A DNA stretch of 64,000 bases from Heterocephalus glaber. Lineage: Eukaryota; Chordata; Mammalia; Rodentia; Bathyergidae. Shown here one piece after another: positions 1 through 10,333 of this stretch. The position numbers were made by a program, and so were the translations under genes. How positions within the stretch are numbered: the first letter of the stretch is position 1; each line of letters opens with the position of its first letter. The stretch lies in the NCBI RefSeq assembly GCF_000247695.1, contig NW_004624795.1:4315961-4379960 (forward strand), in the 5' to 3' direction. The notes beneath the pieces are model-generated. The model did no database searches. It was not told the origin of the DNA and worked only from the letters and a program-made list of their open reading frames with translations.

Positions 1-102
1 GTTGAGAGGTGTAACTTGAGTCTGTGTTAATTGTAATATTTTTTTACATGAATAATAAGCGGCACCATTTATGTATTTTGTGTTGTCATTTAAGAAATAA
101 AA

Positions 103-180
103 GGGCCGGGGAATTACCTCAGTGGCACCACACCTGCCTCCCAAGTGTGAGGTCCTGAGTTCGATCCCCAGTACCAAAAA
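103..180 (+). repeat. T SINE
   Basis: gggccggggaattacctcag ... gagttcgatccccagtacc. B box intact. Confidence 0.9.
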
Positions 181-189
181 ATTAAAAAT

Positions 190-410
190 TAGCCAGACGT
201 GGTAGCACATTCTTGTAATCCTCGCACTTGGAGGCTGAGGCAGAAGGATCACCATGAGTTCAAGGCCAGCCTGGGCTACATAGTAAGTTCAAAGGCAGCC
301 TAAACTATATAGTGAGACCTTGTCTCAAAAAAATAAAAATAAAAAATGATCTGGAGATCTAGCTCAGCAGTCCTGGGTTCAATCCCCAGTACTGCGAAAA
401 AAAAAAAAAA
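190..410 (+). repeat. B SINE then truncated ID-like SINE
   Basis: B at 190-345 with the doubled 'ggccagcctgggctacatag' motif; 347-410 is an ID-like piece with a deletion between its A and B boxes. Confidence 0.85.
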
Positions 411-678
411 AGAGAAGAAATTAAGCCTCTTTGGAAACCTTCCAGTCTTGAACAGTTCAGCTTCTGCCTAATTTATTGGTCTTATCTTCCATTACTATCT
501 CTGCTCATGTGCCCTCTTTTCACGAGCTCATGGAGTGTATTCCTGTTGTTGATATTTCTCTCTTATGCTTTCCTGTTTGTACATAACATTTATTTTGCCT
601 GCCTGAAATCCCTTTTTTCCCCTTGTCTGTCTGATAAACAACTCGTCAAAACGCAGACCAAATATCGCCCCTTCTGTC

Positions 679-880
679 ATGGGGTGTGGTGGTACCTGTA
701 ATCCCAGCTACTTAGGAGGCTGAGGCAGGCAGATTGAATTTGGGGCCAGTTTGGGCAGTGTAGTGAGACTCTTGTCTCAATAAAATAAAAAATACGACTG
801 AGGATGTATCTCAGTGGTAGAGTGCTTGCCTAGCAATTGGGGAGGCCTTGGGATCAATCGCTAGTATGGCAAAAAATAAA
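679..880 (+). repeat. M composite SINE
   Basis: B-like half (gtaatcccagctacttagga) joined through an A-rich linker to an ID half (gtatctcagtggtagagtgc). Confidence 0.85.
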
Positions 881-1061
881 TAATCATCTCTTGTGACGTC
901 TTTCTTTTCTTTGGGTTTTTCTTTATATGGTTCTCCTCTGTGCATGCCACCATTATAGAACATAAACATTATGTTGCTGCTTTGCTTTCTCTACCACTAG
1001 TGATGTTGACCATGGGAGTTTTTACTTCAGTTTCATCGACATTGAGTATTTTGTTTTGTAA

Positions 1062-1134
1062 TTTTTTTTTGTACCAGGAATTGAACCTCAGGACCTTGGG
1101 CAGGTGCGGCACCACTGAGCTAAACCCCTGGCCC
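1062..1134 (-). repeat. T SINE
   Basis: Minus-strand copy, 5' part gtaccaggaattgaacctca. Confidence 0.85.
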
Positions 1135-1375
1135 AACACTGAGTATTTTTTAACTTTGGCGAATTGATGCCATGAAGTAGGTGGCAGTACCTTAACCATA
1201 TGCGTGTTGTGAGGCCTGAGCGAGCGCCTCTTCCATCCTTGTCAAGGGGAGTGCTAATGTCTGTCTTCATACAATACTAACTGTGGTTAATTGAACATAC
1301 ATAACAGCTTTAAGTTTGTGAATGATGAAGGTGTAAGCTTGAGCGTGTTTCTTTTTTTTTTTTCTTTTTTTTGGT

Positions 1376-1454
1376 TTTTTTTTTTTGGTGATCGAACTTG
1401 GGTCCTTGCGCTGTGCAGCAGGTGGTGAAACCGCTGAGCTAAATCCCCGGCCCG
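1376..1454 (-). repeat. T SINE
   Basis: Belongs to the 'ctgctgcgcaag' subtype; long T-run to its left. Confidence 0.9.
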
Positions 1455-1610
1455 AGCATGTTTCTTTTTGTTCCTGTTTCTTGGTAAGCCTCATCTGTTT
1501 GTGTTTGGTTTATAATACTTTTTTAAATGTTTTCTAATTCACTACAAATAGCTAAGTACATCTTTTTTTTTTTTTTTTTTTTTTAACTAAGTACATCTTA
1601 TAGACCAGGT

Positions 1611-1694
1611 TTTTTTTTTGGTACTGGGGATTGAACTCGGGTCCTTCCACCTGCAAGGCAGGTGGTGGAACCACTGAGCTAAGTCTCTGGCCCT
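1611..1694 (-). repeat. T SINE
   Basis: ggtactggggattgaactcg ... gagctaagtctctggccct. Confidence 0.9.
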
Positions 1695-1878
1695 AAAGAC
1701 CAGTTTTTATAATAGAATTAACTTAGTTGCAGGTGAGGGAGAGGAGCACAGTAATTTGGCCTGCTGTTTCTTGAACCTGAAAGTACTAAAGAATTGGCCC
1801 ACAACACAGCGTTACAAGTTAAATATTTGATTTGTTATAGGAAAGTAAGCATATAAACGTTTTATTTATTTAATCTCT

Positions 1879-1957
1879 TTTTTTGGTACTGGGGATTGAA
1901 CTCGGGTCCTTCCGCTTGTGAGGCAGGCAGCAGAACCACTGAGTTAAATCCCCCTCC
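1879..1957 (-). repeat. T SINE
   Basis: Sits 50 bp before the splice acceptor of NPEPPS exon 2007. Confidence 0.9.
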
Positions 1958-2006
1958 CTATGTGTATAAACATTTTAGATTATCATTGTTTATGTTTACT
2001 TTCTAG

Positions 2007-2116
2007 AGGATCTTTGGGAAAGTTTAGAAAATGCTAGTGGTAAACCTATAGCAGCTGTGATGAGTACCTGGACCAAACAGATGGGATTCCCTCTCATCTA
2101 CGTGGAAGCAGAGCAG
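2007..2116 (+). CDS. NPEPPS: NPEPPS coding exon, 11th from last
   Basis: 110 nt between ttctag and gtgagt. Two bases complete a codon from the previous exon, then 36 codons read DLWESLENASGKPIAAVM...IYVEAEQ. This is the last part of the M1 catalytic domain. The residue after AAVM is Ser, where I recall Asn in human. The acceptor could also be read two bases later (tagag); the frame favours 2007. Confidence 0.96.
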
Positions 2117-2713
2117 GTGAGTGAACACAGTTATGCGGTTGTGAAATTGTCCTCTTAAATGCCTTCACCGAGGTTTTGTGAGCTGCATGCAGAATTAATT
2201 TGTTTTCATTTTTTAGGAGGATTTATTTTCCCCTGTGATCCTGCATTGTCTATAAAACTGTGTTTTACAAGACTTTTCTCGGTGTGGCAATATAAGTTAG
2301 CAAATTTGCTTTTTGGTATTGGAGGTATTCTAGGTGACTTGTAAACCAGCCCCTATATTCTCAAACTGTACCTAAATTTACATGGAGCATTTTAATGTGG
2401 AAGCTCGCAAGTTACTCTTGCAGAGCTATATCTTAACTTTAAACATGAATGGGTTCTATAATAAACCATGCACCCTGGAAATTTTCTCTGGCTGTTAGAA
2501 TTTGAAAGGGCAGTTTAGGAAATACAATTGATCTTGTTTGGTAGAAAAGAATACCTGCAAGCTTAGTGGCCTACCATTGTGACCCTTCTGTTGCAGCCTT
2601 CTCTCTCTGCTTTGCACCAGTCTATTACTGGAGATGACTAGTCATACTTGACACTGGCTCTCCTTACAGACTAAGTAGTTTGCTCTTTACCTGCGTGAGA
2701 GTATTAGCATACA
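2117..2713. other. Unique intron sequence, nothing recognised
   Basis: After the donor the sequence is AT-rich, low in CpG and carries no SINE. Open frames are short and random-looking. Confidence 0.6.
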
Positions 2714-3040
2714 AGCTGGGACAAGATGACACCCACCTGTAATCCCAGCACACAAGAGGCTGAAGCAGGAGGATCACCACAAGTTCCTGGCCATCCTGGA
2801 CTATATAGTGAGTTCAAGACCAGCCTCAACTATGTAGGGAGACCTTGTCTCAAACAAAACAAAACAAACAAAACAAAAAAACCCAAAATAAATATTACCA
2901 TACAATCTAGTCATTGTGGCTTATACCTGTAAACCTTGCACTCTTGAAGTTGAGGCAGGAGAATTGTGAGTTCAAGGCCAATCCGAACCACATAATGAGA
3001 CCCAAAGCTCAAAAAAACCAAAAAAAAAAAAAAAAAAAAA
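2714..3040 (+). repeat. Two B SINEs
   Basis: 2714-2890 (good match, AAAC-rich tail) and 2907-3040 (older, ending in a long A-run). Confidence 0.85.
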
Positions 3041-3106
3041 AACCTAGCAAAACAAAGATTGCTCCTTTCATCTCTGGGGATGTCATTCCTCAAAGCTGTT
3101 AATCTT

Positions 3107-3187
3107 GGCTGGGGGATTTACCTCAGTGGTTCCCCGCCTGCCTTGCATGTGCAAGGTCCTGAGTTCAATCCCTGGTAGGTAAAAAAA
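3107..3187 (+). repeat. T SINE
   Basis: ggctgggggatttacctcag; 'ctgccttgcatg' subtype. Confidence 0.88.
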
Positions 3188-3195
3188 GAACAAAA

Positions 3196-3500
3196 CAGTG
3201 GTGTACGCCTATAATCCCAGCACTCAGGAGGCTGAGGCAGGAGGATTGCTGTGAGGTCACCCTGGACTGCATAGTAAGTTTGAGGCCACCCTGGACTGCA
3301 TAGTAAGTTCAAGGCCAGGCTGAAATACATAAGGGGAGGTCCCCCCCCCAAACAGAAACAACAAAAAACTGTTAATCATGTAATCATGCCAGGTGTAGTG
3401 GCATAGGCCTGTAATCCCAGCACTTAGGAGGCAGAGACAGGAGGAGCAGCATGAGGACAGCCTGGGCTACATAGCAAGACCTTGTCTCAAAAAATCTGAA
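3196..3500 (+). repeat. Two B SINEs
   Basis: 3196-3345 (with a tandemly tripled 'ggactgcatagtaagttt' segment) and 3388-3500. Confidence 0.82.
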
Positions 3501-3514
3501 ACAAAAAACTCTGC

Positions 3515-3690
3515 TAGTATTACTTGGAAGCTGAATCAGAGGATTGCAAGTTCAAGGTAGTCTGGTTAACTGGTTAATGAGACCTTAACAATAAAAATTT
3601 TCAAAAAGTACTAGGTATGTAGCTCAGTAGTACAGCCCTTGCTTTGAAAGCATGAGGCCCTATGTTCAATCCTCACTGCCACAAGAAGGG
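3515..3690 (+). repeat. M composite SINE, degraded
   Basis: B remnant then an ID half (gtatgtagctcagtagtaca). Confidence 0.7.
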
Positions 3691-3770
3691 GGAAAAGAAG
3701 CTATTAATATTTAATGATTACCCATAAAGAAGGCTGTTCAGTCATAAGTTTTTTTTTTCAACAGAGCACA

Positions 3771-3860
3771 CTTTTTTTTTTTTTGGTACCGGGGATCGAA
3801 CTTGGGACCTTGGGCATTTGAGAGTCAGGTGCCAGAACCACTGAGCTAAATCCCCGGCCC
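3771..3860 (-). repeat. T SINE with TSD
   Basis: TSD cagagcacactttt on both sides. Confidence 0.93.
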
Positions 3861-3910
3861 AGCAGAGCACACTTTTAAGAGCATAATAGTTCACCAGTGA
3901 GACGAACAAA

Positions 3911-4425
3911 AGAAGCCAGTTGTGGTGGCACACCATGGTAATCCCAGAACTCTGGGTATCTGAGGCAGGAAGATTGAAAGTTCAAGCCTAGCCTTGGACA
4001 GTTTAACAATTTAGCTGGGACTTATCTCAAAATAAAAAACTTAAAATGCCTGGGGATGTATCTCAGCATGAAGGCCCTGGGTTCAATCTCCAGTACCACC
4101 AAAAGACCCCCAAAACAAAACAGTAATGCCCCAGTGCTTCTCAGCATTACTAAAACTCAGTTAACTTTTCCATCCAGCTACGTTCAAGGTCTTGCTTTCT
4201 TTGCTTTGTTTTATTATGTCCATGTGCACAGCCACCTCATCCTCCATTTTACATTACAGCAAAAAGGCCGGCAGAGCACCTGCAATTTACCTGCTTGGGT
4301 GGTTGAGGCAAGAAGATTGCAACTGTGTCTCAGAAAATAAATAAAATAAAAAGGGAGCTGGGAACGTAGATAAATGTAGCATGCATGAGGCTCTGGGTTC
4401 AATTTCAAGTACAACACATATGAAA
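3911..4425 (+). repeat. Two M composite SINEs
   Basis: 3911-4110 and 4262-4425; both have a B half, an A-rich linker and an ID half with gggttcaat. Confidence 0.75.
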
Positions 4426-5465
4426 AAGGATAGCTGTGAGTCTCAATTCTTTTAAGAATAAGAGCTCTAGAAGATATAGTGTCTTGACAGTGATTTATTT
4501 CTCAATTTACATCCCCCAATTTTAAATATTTTTGCTTTAATTCCGAATCAAGTTTTCTACTTTTTTAAAGGAATCCTGCATGATACATAACTGATCAGTG
4601 ATGTAATATTAAACTTAGTTAATAATTTCTTGGGCCGGGAATGTAGCTCAGTGGCTGTGTGCCTGCCTCACAAGCGCAAGGTCCTGAGTTTGATCCCTGG
4701 GACAGGGGAGGGGGGGATTTCTTTATGGCATTAAAAGTGACCATTGTTTTCTCAAACACTTCATGTTTTTAAACCTTGTTTCTTAGAGTCAGGTTATCCA
4801 TGAAAGTCACAGGCCTAGTTTTACATTTAGTTTAGGTGATCTTAAAGCTGTTCTGTCTTGTGTGATTTGAAATTTTCTAGAGTGTAGTAACTGATGATAA
4901 AGCAAACAAATGATGCATATTGAAATATTTTTAAATACATGAACTTGCTATTGTTGCTTCTTTTTAGTTATTTGCAGCACGCCCATACACATACTGTTTC
5001 ATTTCAAAAACTCATCCTTTGAAACGAGATGTGTGCTTCCCTCATGTTTGTAAAGCATTCCAAAACTTGGATTCTGAGTATCAGAACCACCTGGTCATCT
5101 GAGCTGCTGCTTCCTGGAGATAGGAAGGCTACAGCCTGACCTTTCCCTGTAAAGATGAATATAACTTGCTTTATTTGTTGTATGCACCTTTGAAAACTAA
5201 CACTTTGCATTTAGAAACTTATTCTCATCTGGATACATACCCTTTTGAAGGGTCAAATTGTAATTACATAGAACTAGACCTTTTATTTAGAATATTTTTA
5301 TTTCAAGGGCTGAATGAAAAATGGTGGCTAATCTCCCATTCTCTAGTATCATCTCTCTGTCTCCGTTGCATTTGGGAGACTCAGGAGGCATTTGGTCGCA
5401 CTAGTCCTATCACCTGCTTTCTCCAGAAGTGTTGCCCCCACCAAGAAAATGTTTTACTTCTTTAG
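4426..5465. other. Mostly unique intron upstream of exon 5466
   Basis: Apart from the T SINE at 4632, I see no repeat or gene. Confidence 0.55.
4632..4706 (+). repeat. T SINE
   Basis: gggccgggaatgtagctcag; tail replaced by G-rich text. Confidence 0.85.
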
Positions 5466-5529
5466 GTAGAAGATGACAGATTACTGCGGTTGTCCCAAAA
5501 GAAGTTCTGTGCCAGTGGACCATATGTTG
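5466..5529 (+). CDS. NPEPPS: NPEPPS coding exon, 10th from last
   Basis: 64 nt between tttag and gtaagc, reading VEDDRLLRLSQKKFCASGPYV plus one base of the next codon. It is the first strand region of the beta-sandwich domain that links the catalytic and helical domains of M1 peptidases. Confidence 0.96.
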
Positions 5530-5682
5530 GTAAGCACATGACTGGGAGTGGGAGCTGAGTGATAAATTGGGGTAGCATACAGTTGATTAGAAACTATTAG
5601 CCTTTTTATAGTTTTGTGTTTTTTAGCCTTTTTATAGTGTTAATAAATTTAAATTAAAAGATGGTAAAAGAATCAAAATGGA

Positions 5683-5773
5683 GGACCGGGGATTTAGCTC
5701 AGTGGTTTCACCACCTGCTGCGCAAGCACAAGGACCCGAGTTCGATCCCTGGTACTGGAAAAAAAAAAAAAAG
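5683..5773 (+). repeat. T SINE with TSD
   Basis: TSD aagaatcaaaat. 'ctgctgcgcaag' subtype. Confidence 0.93.
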
Positions 5774-5844
5774 AATCAAAATAGAATTTAAGAAATCAAA
5801 AAAAGGATATGCACAATACATTTGTAGCACTAGATTTTGAGGAT

Positions 5845-5935
5845 TTTTTTTTTTTTTTTTTGGTCCTGGGGATTGAACTTGTGACTTTGCACTTTCGAGG
5901 CAGGCAGCGGAACCACTGACCTAAATCCCCAGCCC
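5845..5935 (-). repeat. T SINE with TSD
   Basis: TSD gattttgagga(tt). Confidence 0.93.
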
Positions 5936-6005
5936 TCGATTTTGAGGATTTCATGTCTCTGTGTTACTGCAAACTGTAATGAGTGAGGAGTTGGAATAGC
6001 CCACT

Positions 6006-6150
6006 GCTGGGCATGGTGGCGCACTCCTGTAATCCCAGCGCTCAGGAGGGTGAGGCAGGAAGATTGCTGAGAGTTTGAGGCCACCCTTGGCTCCATAGAG
6101 AGTTCAAGGCCAGCCTGAATTACAGAGTGAGATCATTTCTCCCCCAAAAG
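6006..6150 (+). repeat. B SINE
   Basis: gctgggcatggtggcgcact with the doubled arm. Confidence 0.88.
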
Positions 6151-6169
6151 AAAAGGAGAGCTGAGGAAC

Positions 6170-6275
6170 AAGTAGGCTAAGTAAATTGCTCAGCCATCTA
6201 TTTAGTAAGTTAGAAGTATGGGAATTCAAAGTATGTAGCTGAACTCCATGAGTTTATTCCCTGAACTTGCACTTT
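6170..6275 (-). repeat. MIR fragment
   Basis: Degraded minus-strand MIR text: aaattgctcagccatctatt followed by tagtaagttagaagtatggg. Confidence 0.5.
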
Positions 6276-6292
6276 TCAAATACATGTCATTG

Positions 6293-6367
6293 CTGGGGTT
6301 GTAGCTCAGTGGTGCCACGCCTGCCTGGCAAGTGCAAGGTCCTGAGTTCTATCCCCAGTACCAGGAA
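6293..6367 (+). repeat. T SINE
   Basis: gctggggttgtagctcagtg ... ccccagtacc. Confidence 0.88.
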
Positions 6368-6652
6368 AAAAACCAAAAAACAAAAAAAACACGTCATTAG
6401 ACTCCTTTATCCATAAAATTTTACCCAGGAAAATAAAGTTTATTTGAAAAAGTCAAGTGTTTCTATGTTCCTCTCATTTCTTTTAAAACAGTATCTTTCA
6501 ACAGAAGGAAGTATAATGGAGTATGATAAAAACATGTGGTTATTTAAATTTTCTTTTTAAAAATGTATTAACAGTGAAAAACATATTATCATTAATCCCA
6601 TGCAAAATGCTCCCCCTCTCTTTGAACACATCCCATAGTTCTTGCCACTTAC

Positions 6653-6738
6653 TTTTTTTTTTTGGTACCGGGGATCAAACTCAGGTCCTTGCACTTGCAG
6701 GCCAGGCGGCGGAACCACTGAGCTAAATCCCTGGCCCA
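6653..6738 (-). repeat. T SINE inserted at the L1 A-tail
   Basis: Its TSD (acttttttt) overlaps the poly(T) end of the minus-strand L1. Confidence 0.88.
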
Positions 6739-7035
6739 CTTTTTTTTTTTAAGCAAAATATTTATTGGTACATTTTAGATATACATAACGATAACATTCA
6801 TCATAGGGAATTTGTACCTGTATATAATATATCTTGGTTCCTCTTCTTTTCTCATCTCCCCCTTCTACCCCTCTTCTCCTTATTTACAGAAGCTTTGTTT
6901 CCATTTTTTCCTTCTATTTTCACTTTTTTTCTTGTTCCTTCCTTTCTCCCTCACTGTTTTAATATTTAGATCTTTGATCCATTTTGATTTTTGGTTAGTG
7001 AATGGTGAAAAACATGGGTCTAGTTTTTTGGGGGG

Positions 7036-7117
7036 TTTTTTTTGGTACCAGGGGTTGAACTTGGGTCCTTGCACTTGCACAGCAGGCGACAAAACCACTG
7101 AGCTAAATCCCCAGCCC
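7036..7117 (-). repeat. T SINE in L1, with TSD
   Basis: TSD catgggtctagtttt. Confidence 0.93.
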
Positions 7118-7640
7118 TGCATGGGTCTAGTTTTAATCTTCAGCATGTGGAAAACTAGTTTGTCCCAACACCATTTATTAAAGAGGCTATCTTTCTTCTA
7201 GTGAAAGTCTTCAGTTCCTTTGTCAAAGATAAAATGGCTGAGTATGTTTGGAGTTGTTTATGCACCTTTTATTCTGTTCCATTGTTCCATAGGTCTGTTT
7301 TTAAACAGTACCATGCTTTTTTATCACAGTAGCTTTGTAGTATAATTTCAAGTCAGGGATTGTGATGCCCCCTGCCTTGTCTTTGTTCCCCAGAACTGCT
7401 TTTGCTATTCTAGGTATCTTCTGGTTCCAAATGAATTTTAGGATTGTTTTCTCTAATTCTATGAGATACTGTGTTGGTATTTTGACCAGGATTGCATTAA
7501 ATCTGCATAACAGTTTTGGAAGTATGGCCATTTCCGCTATCCTGGTTCTTCCTACCCAAGAAAAAGGGGAATCTTTCTGTTTTCTGATACTCTCTTCAAT
7601 CTCCTTTTTCAGATTACTGTAGTTTTCCCTCTAAAGTTCT

Positions 7641-7726
7641 TTTTTTTTTTTGGCTACTGGGAATCAAACTCGGGTCCTTGCGCTTGCGGAGCAGGCAGCA
7701 AAACCACTGAGCTAAATCCCCGGCCC
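7641..7726 (-). repeat. T SINE in L1, with TSD
   Basis: TSD tttccctctaaagttctt against tttccctgtaaggttctt. Confidence 0.92.
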
Positions 7727-7868
7727 TTTCCCTGTAAGGTTCTTTTGCTTTCTTTGTTAGACTGATTCCTAGGTATTTCAGTTTTTTTGGATGCTATTGG
7801 AAAAGGTGCTGTTTCTCTAATTTCTCTCTCAGTGAGTTGTTATTCATATATAGAAAAGCTATTGTTTG

Positions 7869-7951
7869 GGTTTTTTTGGTACCGGGGATCGAACTCGGGT
7901 CCTTGCACTTGCACAGCAGGCAACGGAACCACTGAGCTACATCCCCGGCCT
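7869..7951 (-). repeat. T SINE in L1
   Basis: TSD about 10 bp (agctattg core). Confidence 0.92.
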
Positions 7952-8765
7952 GGAAGGCTATTGATTTTTGAGTTTTGACTTTGTATCCAGCTATTCTACC
8001 GAATTCAGTTATTAAATCTTAAAGTCTTTTGGTGGAGTTTTGAGGGTTTTCTATGTGGAGTATCATGTCATCTGCAAATAATGATAATTTAACTTCTTCC
8101 TTTCCTATCCTTATACCTTTTATTTCTTTCTCTTGTCTAATTGCTCTAATGTTTCCAGAACTATACTGAATAAGAGTGGTGACAATGGACTTCCCTTCCT
8201 TATCTTGTTCCTGATTTTAGATTGAAAGCTTTCAGTTTTTGTCCATTTAGTATGATGTTGGCTGTTGGTTTGTCATGGATGGCGTTGATCAGAGTGAGAT
8301 AAAGACCATCTGTTCCAGTTTTCAATAGAGTTTTTATGATGGGTGTTATACTTTGTCAAAAGCTTTTTTTGCATCTATTGAGATAGATGATCATATTTTT
8401 TTGTCCTTGGCTGTGTTAATATGGTGTATTACATTTATTGATTTGAGTATGTTGAACCATCCCTGCATCCCTGGGATGAATCCTACTTGGTCATGTTGTA
8501 TAATCTTGATGATTTGCTGCATCCTATTTGCTAGTATCTCCCTGAGGATTTTTGTGTCTATGTTCATTAGGGAGATTGGCCTATAGTACTCTTTTTTGGT
8601 TGGATCCATCTCTGGTTTTGGTATTAGGGTAATGCTTGCTGCCAGGAATGCATTTGGGAATATTGCTTCCCTTTCAATGTCATTAGAGTTTGAGAAGTAG
8701 CGGCATTAGATGTTGTCTAAATTTCTTGTAGAATTTGGCAGTGAATCCATCAGGACCTGGGCTTT

Positions 8766-8768
<3 letters not shown>

Positions 8769-8813
<45 letters not shown>
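8769..8813 (+). repeat. (CTTT)n microsatellite
   Basis: About eleven CTTT units inside the minus-strand L1, enclosed by a 13-bp direct repeat (see findings). Likely length-polymorphic. Confidence 0.95.
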
Positions 8814-9716
8814 AGGGCCTGGGCTTTTCTGTGTGGTAGGTTTTTAATTGCATCTTCAATTTAATTGACTTAATATTGTCTTATTTAGAATTTTTGTATC
8901 TTCTTGATTCAGCTTTGGTAATTCATATGTGTCTAGAAATCTGTCCATTTCTTCTGTGTTTTCCATCTTATTAGAATACAGATTCTCAAAAAAAAAAGTA
9001 CAGATTCTCAAAGTAGTATTGATCTTCTGGATTTCTGCTGTGATTTTACCCTTTTCATTCCTAATTGCATGGATTTGATCTTTTCTTTCTTTTTTTTTGA
9101 TAATATGGCTAAGAGTTTGTCAATTTTATTTAATCTTTCAAAGAACCAGCTCTTTGTTTGTATTGCTTTCTCAGTTTCCATTACATTAATTTGTGCTCTA
9201 ATCTTTATAATTTCTTCCCTCATACAAGCTTTGGGGTTGACTTGCTCTTCTTTTTCTAGAAACTTGAGGTTCAACATTAGGTTATATGAGCTCGCTCTTT
9301 TTCTGATATGGGAATTCACTGCTAATAAATTTCCCTCATAGGACTGCTTTCATTGTGTACCATAAGTTCCTGTATGTTGAATTGGGATTATTGTCTAATT
9401 GTAGAAATTGTCTGATTTCTTTATTAATTTTAGCTGAGACCCATTGGTTGTTCAGGAGTGTGTTAGTTTCCATGTATTTATAAAGTTCTTGTGGTTTATT
9501 TTGCCATTGATTCCCAATTTCATTGTGCTATGCTCTGATGATTTGCATGGGATAATTTCAATTCCTTTGCATTTACTTAAGCATGTTTTATGGGCTAGTA
9601 TATGGTCTGTTTTGGAGATTGTCCCATATGCAGCTGAGAAGAATGTGTATTCTGATGTTACAGGTGGAACACTATGTAGAGATCTACTAAGTCCATTTGT
9701 TCAAAAGTTTGGTTAA

Positions 9717-9796
9717 GGGCCGGGATTTGGCTCAGTGGTTTCGCCGCCTGCTGCACAAGTGCAAGGACCCAAGTTTGATTCCTGGTATCAAAAAAA
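9717..9796 (+). repeat. T SINE in L1, with TSD
   Basis: TSD caaaagtttggttaa; opposite orientation to the host L1. Confidence 0.93.
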
Positions 9797-10250
9797 CCCA
9801 AAAGTTTGGTTAAGTTCTGATATTTCTTTGTTGTTTTTTCTTTGTTGTTTTCTAGTTGATCTATTTGTGACAGTAGGGTATGGAGGTCCTCCATTGCAAT
9901 TGTATTAGTGCTTATTTGATTTTTCATGTCTGTTAATACTTGTTTTACATAGTTGAGTGCACTGATATTTGGTGCATGTATATTTATGATCATTATCTCT
10001 TCCTCTTGGATTGTTCCCTCTACAAGGATGTAGTGACCTTCTTTGTCTTCCTTAATCTGTCTTGGCTTGAAATCCACTTTGTCTGCAAATAGAATAGCAG
10101 CCCCTGCTTTTTTCTGGGTTCTTCTCTCATGGAATATTGTTTTCCATCCTTTGACTTTCAATCTATGAATTTCTTTTTGAATCAAATGTGTTTCTTGTAT
10201 GCAGCATATTGTTGGATCTTGCTTCTTGATCCATTCTGCCAGTCTGTTTC

Positions 10251-10333
10251 TTTTTTTTGGTACCAGGGATCGAACTCGGGTCCTTGCGCTTGCAAGGCAA
10301 GCAACGGAACCACTGAACTAAATCCCTGGCCCC
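10251..10333 (-). repeat. T SINE in L1, with TSD
   Basis: TSD cagtctgtttctttt. Confidence 0.93.

Noticed and set aside
3196..3345. Tandem repeat array or CRISPR-like pattern from the repeated 'ggactgcatagtaagtt' units
   Set aside because: It is the arm structure of a B SINE with one extra unit.
9658..10185. 175-codon minus-strand frame as a host gene
   Set aside because: It is LINE-1 ORF2 endonuclease-region sequence interrupted by a T SINE.
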